In this document: positions 1-7,571 of the stretch, piece by piece
Layout of the letters: each line of letters opens with the position of its first letter
Numbering within the stretch: position 1 is the first letter of the stretch
From: an uncultured Gammaproteobacteria bacterium
GTDB taxonomy: Bacteria; Pseudomonadota; Gammaproteobacteria; Arenicellales; JAANXG01
Reading direction: 5' to 3'
Assembly (NCBI GenBank): GCA_947259955.1
Contig: CAMYOI010000005.1
Coordinates: 1-32,264 of the forward strand
Length of the DNA: 32,264 nucleotides
Notes under the pieces: generated by a model
What the model was told of the DNA's origin: nothing
What the model saw: the letters and a program-made list of their open reading frames with translations, nothing else
Databases searched by the model: none
Made by a program: the position numbers and the translations under genes

Positions 1-1
1 A

Positions 2-121
2 CACGGTGGAGTGCTGGATCGGATAGACAGTATCACAGCGGCGGCACCGGTATACGTCACCGGTCTATACCTGGTCGACAGCCGGTTGTCGGCATGCGGT
101 TCAATAGGGGTTCAAATTTGA
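2..121 (+). CDS. cdsA: Phosphatidate cytidylyltransferase (CDP-diglyceride synthase), C-terminal end only
   Basis: This is the last 39 codons of a gene that begins before the window. Read from base 2, the frame opens with HGGVLDRIDS, the end of the CdsA family signature (HGG-x-x-DR-x-D), and runs to a TGA at 119-121. CdsA is an inner-membrane enzyme that makes CDP-diacylglycerol from phosphatidate and CTP for phospholipid synthesis. The segment after the signature (TAAAPVYVTGLYLV) fits the last membrane helix. The tail after that helix is somewhat longer than in the E. coli protein, as I remember it. cdsA directly before rseP is the E. coli order; many other gammaproteobacteria have dxr between them. 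The identification rests on a short but diagnostic motif plus context. Confidence 0.85.
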   Translation, partial: HGGVLDRIDSITAAAPVYVTGLYLVDSRLSACGSIGVQI

Positions 122-215
122 CAATTAGCGATCTCACGCACGCATTTTTCGCCATGCGGGCTCTGGGTGGTTGCTAAAGCGTCGTAGATGTCGAGGTATT
201 TAGCTTTGTTAAAAA

Positions 216-228
216 AACAACGGTTGTT
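216..228. repeat. 13-bp palindrome AACAAC-G-GTTGTT upstream of rseP
   Basis: This is a perfect 6-bp inverted repeat around one central base, directly after a run of seven A's, about 37 bp before the rseP start. It lies in the 143-bp cdsA-rseP gap, where I see no other feature and no convincing promoter. It could be an operator half-site pair or chance in A/T-rich DNA. Confidence 0.3.
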
Positions 229-264
229 CGTAGCGTCCATCCAGGTGGGAAATGTGGGCTAGTT

Positions 265-1635
265 ATGGGTGAATTCTTATACAGTGCAATGGGATTTGTC
301 GTGGCCCTGGGGATCCTTGTTACGGTTCACGAATTCGGCCACTTCTGGGTGGCGCGCAAGCTTGGTGTCAAGGTGCTCAAGTTTTCCGTAGGTTTCGGTA
401 AAGCCATCTGGTCCAGGACAGCGGGCCCGGACGATACTGAATATGCGATCGGCGCGATCCCCTTGGGTGGTTATGTGAAGATGCTGGATGAGAACGAAGA
501 CGAAAACGGCATTTCCGAAGCGGAGCTGCCCAGGGCGTTCAACAGGCAACCCTTGTGGAAAAGAACGTCCATTGTCCTCGCCGGTCCCATGTTCAATTTT
601 ATTTTCGCCATCCTTGCCTACTGGATTGTTTTCAGCATGGGTGTGGACGGTATCGCTCCGGTTGTCGGCAAGGTGGTGGACGACTCCATCGCAGCGGCGG
701 GCGGATTCAGAGCGGGTGATGAAATCACTCATATCGACGGCAGGCCGAACAGAAGCTGGGACGAGCAAAGGCTTTACCTATACAATCAGGCATTCAGCAG
801 AAAACGCATCGAGGTCGACGTAATCGACACGAGCGGGATGCAGCAGCATCGAATTATGGACCTGAGCGGGCTGTCGCTACACCAGATAAATCCCGGATTG
901 CTCGAGTCTGGGATAGGCCTGATTGGCTTCATTCCGGAAATACCAGCGCAAATCGGTAGCGTGGATCCCGGTTCACCCGCCGATCTGGCTGGTTTGCGGA
1001 CAGGGGACACGGTGCTCTACATAGACGGGGAGACGGTGTCCGCGTGGCAGGATATGGTAATCCTGGTCCAGGCACGGGCCGGAAAATCCGCTCGGTTCGA
1101 CGTGATTCGGGAAGGAGAGGTAGTCGCCGTTTCGATCATTCCGGCTCGAATTGAACAGGACGGGCGCGTCTTCGGGCGCATAGGCGTGCGACCAGCGCCC
1201 ATCGAACTGCCCGACGAGGTGCTGGTCCATGTGGAGTACGGCCCCCTGGAGGCCTTCGGCCGCAGTGTGGAGAACGTATGGATCATGTCCTCGGTTACAT
1301 TGAAGATGCTCTGGAAGATCCTTCGTTTTGAGGTTTCGGCCAAGAATATCAGCGGACCGCTGACCATCGCTCAGTATGCGGGGCAGACCGTGCGCGTGGG
1401 TATCGACAGGTTCCTTCTGTTCCTGGCCGTGGTGAGTATCAGTCTGGGCGTGATCAATCTCCTGCCCATACCCCTGCTGGACGGGGGGCACCTGCTCTAT
1501 TATGCGATCGAGCTGTTTACAGGCGGGCCCGTGTCCCGGGAGGTGATGTTGTGGGGCCAGCAAATCGGGATCGTCGCACTGTTCGGACTGATGAGCCTCG
1601 CTTTTTATAATGATATAGTCCGCTTATTTGGATGA
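265..1635 (+). CDS. rseP: RseP, site-2 intramembrane zinc metalloprotease
   Basis: RseP is an inner-membrane S2P-family protease that cuts the anti-sigma factor RseA within the membrane after its first cleavage by DegS, releasing sigma-E. It also clears remnant signal peptides. The 456-residue length is close to the E. coli protein (450). The zinc motif HEFGH is at residues 22-26 in the first membrane helix, and the third ligand motif LLPIPLLDGG ends at about residue 408, with Asp406 as the likely ligand. Two PDZ domains lie between (roughly residues 115-310), each with a GxxAGLRxGD-like stretch. Two further hydrophobic segments follow. A purine-rich stretch (ggtggga) lies upstream of the ATG. 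Its substrate rseA and the sigma factor rpoE are encoded about 24 kb downstream in this window. Confidence 0.97.
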   Translation: MGEFLYSAMGFVVALGILVTVHEFGHFWVARKLGVKVLKFSVGFGKAIWSRTAGPDDTEYAIGAIPLGGYVKMLDENEDENGISEAELPRAFNRQPLWKRTSIVLAGPMFNFIFAILAYWIVFSMGVDGIAPVVGKVVDDSIAAAGGFRAGDEITHIDGRPNRSWDEQRLYLYNQAFSRKRIEVDVIDTSGMQQHRIMDLSGLSLHQINPGLLESGIGLIGFIPEIPAQIGSVDPGSPADLAGLRTGDTVLYIDGETVSAWQDMVILVQARAGKSARFDVIREGEVVAVSIIPARIEQDGRVFGRIGVRPAPIELPDEVLVHVEYGPLEAFGRSVENVWIMSSVTLKMLWKILRFEVSAKNISGPLTIAQYAGQTVRVGIDRFLLFLAVVSISLGVINLLPIPLLDGGHLLYYAIELFTGGPVSREVMLWGQQIGIVALFGLMSLAFYNDIVRLFG

Positions 1636-1684
1636 TTCGATATTCTTCATGCGTCGCGCCATGTCACTGACCCGGCGGTTAATA

Positions 1685-3964
1685 ATGAAAAAACGATTAG
1701 TTACATTCCTGTTGCTGTTGGCAAGCGCTTCGGCGTTTGCGCTGGAGCCGTTTATCGTATCGGATATAAGGGTGGATGGACTTCAGAAGATCGCGCCGGG
1801 CACGGTATTCAACTACCTCCCGGTCAAGGTGGGTGATCAGATCGACGACGAGATCGCAAAAGAATCCGTCCGCGCTCTTTTTAAGACCGGGTTTTTCAGG
1901 GATGTCCGGCTCGAACAGGAGGGAACCGTTCTGGTCGTCAAGGTGGCCGAGCGTCCGTCTATTGCCAGCATCGAATACGTGGGTAACCGGGAAATAAAGG
2001 ACGATGACATCAAAGCGGCGGTGGCGCAGATAGGTCTGGTCGAAGGAAGGGTGTTCGACAGAAAGGTGCTCGATCAGGTCATTTCGGAACTGAAAAAGCA
2101 ATACTTCGTGCTGGGAAAGTATGGTGCCAAGATCACCGACACCGTGACGCCCCTGGAGAGGAACCGGGTGGCAATTAAACTCGAATTCAATGAAGGCGAA
2201 ACTGCGAAAATCAAACAAATCAATATCGTCGGTAACAAGGAGTTCGATGAAGACGACCTAACGGATGAATTCAAACTCAGCCCCACCGCCGTGTTTTCAT
2301 TTTTTACACGCAAGGACCGCTACTCGCGACAGCAGCTGCAAGCGGACCTGGAAAGCCTGCGCAGTTTTTATCAGGACCAGGGTTACCTCGATTTCAGGAT
2401 CGAATCAACCCAGGTCACCATCTCGCCTGACAAGAAGGACATATTCGTTACCATTAATATCTCGGAGGGAGAACAATACACCGTTACGGATTTCTCCATC
2501 GAAGGCAAGATGATCATTCCGGAAGATGATTTGGTGCCCCTGGTTTCCATCTCTCCTGGTGGTATTTATTCAAGGAAGGACGTTGCGGCCAGTGAAAAGG
2601 CAATATCAGATGCGCTTGCAAACGAGGGATATGCGTTCGCCCAGGTGAATGCCGTGCCCGATGTGGATCAGGAGAGCCGCACCGTGTCGTTTTCGATTTT
2701 TATAGACCCAGGCCGGCGAGTGTACGTTCGCAGGATCAATATCGCAGGTAACAACATCACCAGAGACGAGGTCATTCGCAGGGAAATGCGACAGTTGGAG
2801 GGTGGCTGGTATTCGGCGCAAAAAGTACAGCGGTCAAGGGTGCGCCTGGAGCGGCTGGGCTTTTTCGATAACATCACGATCGAAACGCCCGCGGTGCCGG
2901 GCAGTCCCGATCAGGTCGATGTCAACATCGAGGTCGTGGAGCGGCAAACGGGCAGCCTGCTGTTCGGCGTAGGATGGTCGGACGCTGATGGATTGCTGTT
3001 CCAAGCCGCAATTACGCAGAAGAACCTGTTCGGCACAGGTAAGGAACTCGATCTCAGCTTCGACAACTCATCGGTGACCGATGTCCTGCGGTTGAGCTAT
3101 CTCAACCCCTACCACACGATTAACGGCGTCAGCCGGGGCTTCACAATTTTTCGCAGGACGGTCGATGCGTCCCGGGCAAATACGGCGAGCTACCTCACTG
3201 AAACCACGGGTGCCGGTATAAATTACCGGTTTCCGTTCTCGGAGTTCAACAGCCTCGGTGCGGGTTTGAATGCGGAGCGCGTCGATCTCGAGACCACCGA
3301 CGAAACGCCGCCCGGAATAAGAGAGTTCATCGACGAAAATCCCAGCAACGATCTGCTTACCCTTCTTGGCTTCGGTTCTCACGATACCCGGGACAGCGTG
3401 CTTTTTCCAACCCGCGGGAACATTCATCGATTGAATTATGAGGTAACCGTGCCCGGCAGTGACCTCGAGTTCTTCAAGTTGAGCTATCGCGGCGTGCGTT
3501 ATTGGCCGATCAGCAAGACATTTACCTACAAAATCGGCGGCGAACTCGGCTACGGTGACGGCTACGGCGACACCAATGCGCTGCCTTTTTTCAAGAACTT
3601 CTTTGCCGGCGGTGCGACGAGCGTGCGGGGATACAAAGCGCGTTCGCTTGGCCCTAAGGATCTGGGAGATTCGCCCGAACCGATTGGTGGCGATCGAAGG
3701 GTGCTGGTCAATACGGAACTTCTGTTTCCTCTTCCCGGATCAACCGGGAAGGACAAGCGCTTTTCGTTGTTCGTGGACGGAGGGCAGGTGTATGGGCCAG
3801 GTCAGGATATCGACCTTGGCGAGATGCGATTTTCTGCGGGTGTGGCATTCAACTGGTATTCTCCGGTCGGTCCGTTGTCTTTATCCATAGCTGAACCCCT
3901 CAACGACAGGCCTGGTGATGAAATAGAACGCATTCAATTCACGCGCGGACGCTTTTTCAACTAG
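1685..3964 (+). CDS. bamA: BamA, outer-membrane protein assembly factor
   Basis: BamA is the central Omp85 subunit of the BAM complex, which folds beta-barrel proteins into the outer membrane. I chose the ATG at 1685 because the protein then begins MKKRLVTFLLLLASASAFA, a standard signal peptide cleaved before LEPF. The open frame itself extends back to 1628, overlapping rseP, but that would add 19 residues ahead of the signal. The mature protein shows five POTRA-like repeats (about residues 20-420) and a 16-stranded barrel. The lid-loop motif VRGY is at about residues 647-650, a variant of the usual VRGF. The 759-residue length is slightly shorter than in E. coli (810). The chain ends RGRFFN, so the last residue is Asn rather than the usual aromatic of the beta-signal. 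bamA is a known sigma-E target, but I see no sigma-E site here. Confidence 0.97.
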   Translation: MKKRLVTFLLLLASASAFALEPFIVSDIRVDGLQKIAPGTVFNYLPVKVGDQIDDEIAKESVRALFKTGFFRDVRLEQEGTVLVVKVAERPSIASIEYVGNREIKDDDIKAAVAQIGLVEGRVFDRKVLDQVISELKKQYFVLGKYGAKITDTVTPLERNRVAIKLEFNEGETAKIKQINIVGNKEFDEDDLTDEFKLSPTAVFSFFTRKDRYSRQQLQADLESLRSFYQDQGYLDFRIESTQVTISPDKKDIFVTINISEGEQYTVTDFSIEGKMIIPEDDLVPLVSISPGGIYSRKDVAASEKAISDALANEGYAFAQVNAVPDVDQESRTVSFSIFIDPGRRVYVRRINIAGNNITRDEVIRREMRQLEGGWYSAQKVQRSRVRLERLGFFDNITIETPAVPGSPDQVDVNIEVVERQTGSLLFGVGWSDADGLLFQAAITQKNLFGTGKELDLSFDNSSVTDVLRLSYLNPYHTINGVSRGFTIFRRTVDASRANTASYLTETTGAGINYRFPFSEFNSLGAGLNAERVDLETTDETPPGIREFIDENPSNDLLTLLGFGSHDTRDSVLFPTRGNIHRLNYEVTVPGSDLEFFKLSYRGVRYWPISKTFTYKIGGELGYGDGYGDTNALPFFKNFFAGGATSVRGYKARSLGPKDLGDSPEPIGGDRRVLVNTELLFPLPGSTGKDKRFSLFVDGGQVYGPGQDIDLGEMRFSAGVAFNWYSPVGPLSLSIAEPLNDRPGDEIERIQFTRGRFFN

Positions 3965-4025
3965 CTACATTTCATCTTGGTGACGGTAATGATGAGAGTT
4001 TTTCTGGGAATATCAGGATTTTTTA

Positions 4026-4081
4026 TGCTTGGACTCGTGTCGACGACATTTTCTGCTTGGACTCGTTTCGATCACGAATGC
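4026..4081 (+). repeat. 28-bp imperfect tandem duplication inside the skp signal-peptide region
   Basis: Two copies start at 4026 and 4054. The first 13 bases (TGCTTGGACTCGT) are identical, and 17 of the first 18 match; after that the copies diverge. The offset of 28 is not a multiple of three, so it moves the reading frame by +1 between the predicted signal peptide (ATG at 3989/3992) and the mature Skp sequence. Removing one copy would restore one continuous frame reading MLGLVSITNAQ across the junction. Confidence 0.85.
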
Positions 4082-4538
4082 GCAGGTGTCCGAACTCAAA
4101 ATTGCTTATGTCAACATGGCAAAGGCAATCGAGACATCCACGCACGCGGAAACCGTACTCCAAAAGCTCAAAGCGGAATTCGATCCAAAAGACCAAAAAC
4201 TCACCGGGCAAAGAGAGAAGCTGAAGAAAATCGAGTCCGAACTCGAGAAAAAAGCCCTGGTGTTGGCCGAGTCGGACCGCAAGGAACTGGAAAAGGACGT
4301 GCGAGACTTGCGACGCAAAATAAAGCGCGATACGGAAGAATTTAGGGAAGAACTGAACGTGCGCCAGAACGAAGAACTGAGAAAACTGGAAAGGGTGGTG
4401 CTGAAAGTTGTTGCCAAGATCGCCGAGACCGAAAAGTACGACCTCATTATTCATCAGGGGGCAATATACGCAAGCAACCGCATCGACATCACGGACAAGG
4501 TGCTGGCGGCACTCTCCAAGACGAAAGTGGATGAGTAG
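4029..4538 (+). CDS. skp: Skp/OmpH periplasmic chaperone with a disrupted N-terminus
   Basis: Skp is a trimeric periplasmic chaperone that holds unfolded outer-membrane proteins for BamA. The mature part (from QVSELKIAYVNM) has the family's start, a long charged coiled-coil hairpin (about residues 45-125) and the closing strand. The given frame has no ATG before the mature region; the only start is the TTG at 4029, giving LDSCRRHFLLGLVSITNA, a poor signal peptide with a hydrophobic core of about seven residues. A much better signal peptide (MMRVFLGISGFFMLGLVS) starts at 3989/3992 in another frame. The two are joined only if the 28-bp duplication at 4026-4081 is collapsed. The gene may therefore be damaged, switchable, misassembled, or expressed from the TTG. 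It sits in the usual place after bamA. Confidence 0.8.
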   Translation: MDSCRRHFLLGLVSITNAQVSELKIAYVNMAKAIETSTHAETVLQKLKAEFDPKDQKLTGQREKLKKIESELEKKALVLAESDRKELEKDVRDLRRKIKRDTEEFREELNVRQNEELRKLERVVLKVVAKIAETEKYDLIIHQGAIYASNRIDITDKVLAALSKTKVDE

Positions 4539-4632
4539 TGGGAGCATGGTCGGGGCCCGAAAAGGCCAACGCCGGTTAACAAGTAACGTTCCCCAAGTAA
4601 CGGATCAGCACTGAAGCGCAATAGGGATATCC

Positions 4633-5067
4633 ATGGATATTCACGAAATCAAGAATTACCTGCCTCATCGATACCCTTTCCTGCTGGTTGACCGCGTGCT
4701 GGACTATAAAAAGGGCGAGTATCTGATCGCCAAGAAAAACGTCACCGCCAATGAACCGTACTTTGCCGGTCATTTCCCGCATCGCCCGGTAATGCCGGGG
4801 GTGCTCATCGTGGAGGCCATTGCCCAGGCATGCGCCATCATGGCTAGCAAGGAGCTGGGCGAGGAAAGCAGCGACAAGCGTGTCTACCTGTTCACGGGTA
4901 TCGACAAGGCCAGGTTCAAAAGGCCGGTCGAACCCGGCGATACCATCGATATAAATGTTCAGCCTCTGAGGCGGATCAGGAATATGTGGAAGTGCGCTGG
5001 TCAGGCAAAGGTAGAGAATCAATTGTGCTGTTCCGCTGAATTGATGTTTACGTATAAGGACCTGTGA
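4633..5067 (+). CDS. fabZ: FabZ, (3R)-hydroxyacyl-ACP dehydratase
   Basis: FabZ dehydrates beta-hydroxyacyl-ACP to trans-2-enoyl-ACP in fatty-acid elongation and competes with LpxA for hydroxyacyl-ACP. The 144-residue hot-dog-fold protein has the catalytic motif GHFPHRPVMPG with His47, and Glu61 in VEAIAQ. The ATG at 4633 has an AGGGA ribosome site five bases upstream. Its stop (5065-5067) directly abuts the lpxA GTG, implying translational coupling. A 94-bp gap precedes it, where most proteobacteria carry lpxD; nothing resembling lpxD is left there. Confidence 0.97.
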   Translation: MDIHEIKNYLPHRYPFLLVDRVLDYKKGEYLIAKKNVTANEPYFAGHFPHRPVMPGVLIVEAIAQACAIMASKELGEESSDKRVYLFTGIDKARFKRPVEPGDTIDINVQPLRRIRNMWKCAGQAKVENQLCCSAELMFTYKDL

Positions 5068-5838
5068 GTGATACATGAACGCGCCATTGTCGATGCAGGG
5101 GCGCAAATTGGAGATAACGTTTACATAGGCCCCTACTCGGTCGTGGGGCCGGATGTAAAAATCCAGGACGGGGTGTGGATCGGGCCGCATGTCGTAATCA
5201 ACGGTGATACCAATATTGGCAGCGACACCAGGATCTATCAGTTCTGCTCCATTGGGGAAGCGCCGCAGCACCTCGGATACAAAGATGAAAAAACGAGGCT
5301 GGATATCGGGCAGCGCAACTTGATCCGGGAGTACTGCACTATCAATCGAGGTACCGCACAAGGCGGCGGGGTTACGCGTATTGCTAATGACAATTTTTTG
5401 ATGGCCTACGTTCATATAGCCCACGATTGCCAGGTGGGGTCGAGGACCATCTTTGCAAATTGCGCCAGCCTGGCCGGGCATGTCAGTGTGGGGGACTATG
5501 CCGTGCTCGGCGGTTTTTCTCTGATCCATCAGTTTTGTAGAGTTGGCGAGCACTGTATTACCGCAATCGGTTCAGTGTGTTTTCAGGACGTCCCGCCTTA
5601 CGTCGTGGCCGCCGGCAACCGGGCCTCGCCTCACGGTGTCAATACCAAGGGGATCAGGCGCAGGGGCTTTACCGATAAGGATATTTCCGAACTCAAGAGC
5701 GCCTATAAAATCATCTACCGAAACGGATTATCATTGCAGGACGCGATTTCAAGACTAAAGGATCATGCCTGGCAAGGGCGGTACGTGCCACGGCTTGTCG
5801 ATTTCGTGACGACATCCGAGCGCGGCATCATACGTTAG
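5068..5838 (+). CDS. lpxA: LpxA, UDP-N-acetylglucosamine O-acyltransferase
   Basis: LpxA transfers a 3-hydroxyacyl chain from ACP to the 3-OH of UDP-GlcNAc, the first step of lipid A synthesis, in the cytoplasm. The 256-residue protein shows left-handed beta-helix hexapeptide repeats over about residues 1-190, the catalytic HIAHDC motif (His119 matching E. coli His125) and the LpxA-type HQFCRVG segment. These separate it from LpxD. It starts at GTG 5068 immediately after the fabZ stop. lpxB follows 10 bp downstream. Confidence 0.97.
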   Translation: MIHERAIVDAGAQIGDNVYIGPYSVVGPDVKIQDGVWIGPHVVINGDTNIGSDTRIYQFCSIGEAPQHLGYKDEKTRLDIGQRNLIREYCTINRGTAQGGGVTRIANDNFLMAYVHIAHDCQVGSRTIFANCASLAGHVSVGDYAVLGGFSLIHQFCRVGEHCITAIGSVCFQDVPPYVVAAGNRASPHGVNTKGIRRRGFTDKDISELKSAYKIIYRNGLSLQDAISRLKDHAWQGRYVPRLVDFVTTSERGIIR

Positions 5839-5848
5839 CCGCGGCCCC

Positions 5849-6982
5849 ATGAGAGTCGGAGTCGTTGCCGGCGAACCGTCGGGTGATTATCTTGGCGCCG
5901 GATTGATCGAGGCGTTGTCTCGCCGCATACCGGAAATCGAACTCGTTGGTGTTGGCGGGCCTCTGATGGAACGGGCCGGGATGAAAAAGCTCTACGATAT
6001 GGAGCGCATCTCTATCATGGGCCTGGACGAACTGCTGCAGAGTGTGCGAGATATTCTGAAAATTCGACGCGCACTGTACAGATATTTCCTGGAACAGGAA
6101 ATATCGCTGTTCGTTGGAATAGACGTGCCTGATTTCAATCTTGGTCTGGAGGGAAAACTGCGACAAAAGGGCGTTACCACCGTGCACTACGTCAGCCCTA
6201 CGGTTTGGGCTTGGCGAGGCTACAGGATAAGAAAAATCAAGCGGTCCGTATCACACATGCTGACCCTTTTCCCTTTCGAGGCCAGTTACTACGAGCGACA
6301 TGGAGTCCCTGTGGACTTTGTCGGTCACCCTATCGCCGACGAGGTCGACAAAGATTACGACAAGGCCGAAATCAGGGCAGGGCTTGGCATGCCAACGGAG
6401 GGGACCAGGATTGCCGCACTTTTACCCGGCAGCAGGATGATCGAGTTGCAGAAGCTGGGGGAGTTGTTCATCGAGGTCGCCAGGGAACTCGGCAGGCGGA
6501 TCCCGGACATCAGATTTGTCGCCCCGTTTGCGAACAACGAAACCAGATCGTATTTTCAGTCACTGCTCGAGAAAAATCCCGGCGTCCGGGTAGACGTCGT
6601 GGATGGCATGTCCAGGACAGTTATCGCCGCCTCCGACGCCGCTCTCCTGGCCTCTGGCACCGCGGCGCTCGAAGCTGCGCTTCTGAGGGTGCCCATGGTC
6701 GTGACGTACAAGGGGTCGTGGGTATCTGCGGTCCTGGTCAGGATGCTGGCCCACGTCGACTATTTCTCCATGCCCAACCACCTCCTCGACGAGCCGATAG
6801 TTCCGGAGTTTTTCCAGGCCGATGCCACGGTAGAAAATCTGGTCGGCGCAATGTCTCGCTACCTGCTCGACCAGGAGTATTCCAGGACGGTCTCGGATTC
6901 GTTCGGTGCTATCATATCAGCGCTTTGCTGCGGCGCTAACGAAAGGGCGGCGGAGGTGGTGGCGAGTTTGATTACCGATTGA
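5849..6982 (+). CDS. lpxB: LpxB, lipid A disaccharide synthase
   Basis: LpxB is a peripheral membrane GT19 glycosyltransferase that joins UDP-diacylglucosamine and lipid X to form the lipid A disaccharide. The 377-residue protein has the N-terminal VAGEPSGDYLGA motif, YVSPTVWAWR near residue 117, FVGHPIADE, and the nucleotide-binding LLPGSR. The ATG is 10 bp after lpxA with no clear ribosome site, so it is probably translated by coupling. rnhB starts 4 bp after its stop. Confidence 0.97.
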   Translation: MRVGVVAGEPSGDYLGAGLIEALSRRIPEIELVGVGGPLMERAGMKKLYDMERISIMGLDELLQSVRDILKIRRALYRYFLEQEISLFVGIDVPDFNLGLEGKLRQKGVTTVHYVSPTVWAWRGYRIRKIKRSVSHMLTLFPFEASYYERHGVPVDFVGHPIADEVDKDYDKAEIRAGLGMPTEGTRIAALLPGSRMIELQKLGELFIEVARELGRRIPDIRFVAPFANNETRSYFQSLLEKNPGVRVDVVDGMSRTVIAASDAALLASGTAALEAALLRVPMVVTYKGSWVSAVLVRMLAHVDYFSMPNHLLDEPIVPEFFQADATVENLVGAMSRYLLDQEYSRTVSDSFGAIISALCCGANERAAEVVASLITD

Positions 6983-6986
6983 TCGG

Positions 6987-7571
6987 ATGACGATGATTGT
7001 TGCAGGTGTGGACGAAGTTGGACGCGGACCCCTGGCCGGCCCAGTGATTGCGGCAGCCGTCATACTGCCAGAAGGCTATGAACTGGCGGGATTGACGGAC
7101 TCCAAGAAGCTGTCCCCAGAAAAGCGGGAAATTCTGAGTGAATTGATAAAACACCAGGCCGTTGCCTGGAGTACGGGGCGTTGTGACGTCGATGAAATAG
7201 ATCGGATCAACATCCTTCAGGCAGCCCTTCTGGCCATGAAACGAGCGGTCGAATCGCTTTCCGTCATGCCGGATGTCAGCCTGATCGATGGATGCTTTGC
7301 CCCAGAGCTGGCGTGCAGGGCGGTAACCATCGTCAAGGGCGATCTGAGTGAACCGTCGATATCCGCGGCCTCCATCGTGGCGAAAGTGGCACGTGACCGG
7401 GAGATGTGCATGCTGCACGAGGCCTATCCAAAATACGGATTCAACCGTAACAAGGGGTATGCTACATCCCGGCACCTGGAAGCGCTCAGGCGCGATGGGG
7501 CATGCGAAATCCACCGGCGCAGCTTTTCCCCGGTTCGAGAGGCGCTGTGGCAACGGCAACTGGATCTGTAG
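6987..7571 (+). CDS. rnhB: RNase HII
   Basis: RNase HII cleaves RNA in RNA-DNA hybrids and removes single ribonucleotides misincorporated in DNA. The 194-residue protein has the DEVGRGPLAGPV motif at residues 9-20 and candidate metal-binding acids Asp9, Glu10, Asp101 and Asp137. The family GYATxxH stretch is present near the C-terminus. Either the Met at 1 or the one at 3 could be the start. The stop overlaps the dnaE GTG by one base. The placement lpxB-rnhB-dnaE is standard for gammaproteobacteria. Confidence 0.96.
   Translation: MTMIVAGVDEVGRGPLAGPVIAAAVILPEGYELAGLTDSKKLSPEKREILSELIKHQAVAWSTGRCDVDEIDRINILQAALLAMKRAVESLSVMPDVSLIDGCFAPELACRAVTIVKGDLSEPSISAASIVAKVARDREMCMLHEAYPKYGFNRNKGYATSRHLEALRRDGACEIHRRSFSPVREALWQRQLDL

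Noticed and set aside
1-264. Loss of dxr between cdsA and rseP
   Set aside because: E. coli has the same order with dxr farther upstream, so absence here carries no weight.
4019-4024. Programmed slippage at the T6 run as the way skp is expressed
   Set aside because: Shifting there would place DSCRRH inside the hydrophobic core of the signal peptide. Collapsing the 28-bp repeat gives a far better protein.
3977-4345. A separate 122-residue protein starting in the skp signal peptide
   Set aside because: Beyond the signal peptide it is only the +1 frame of skp, with no family-like sequence.
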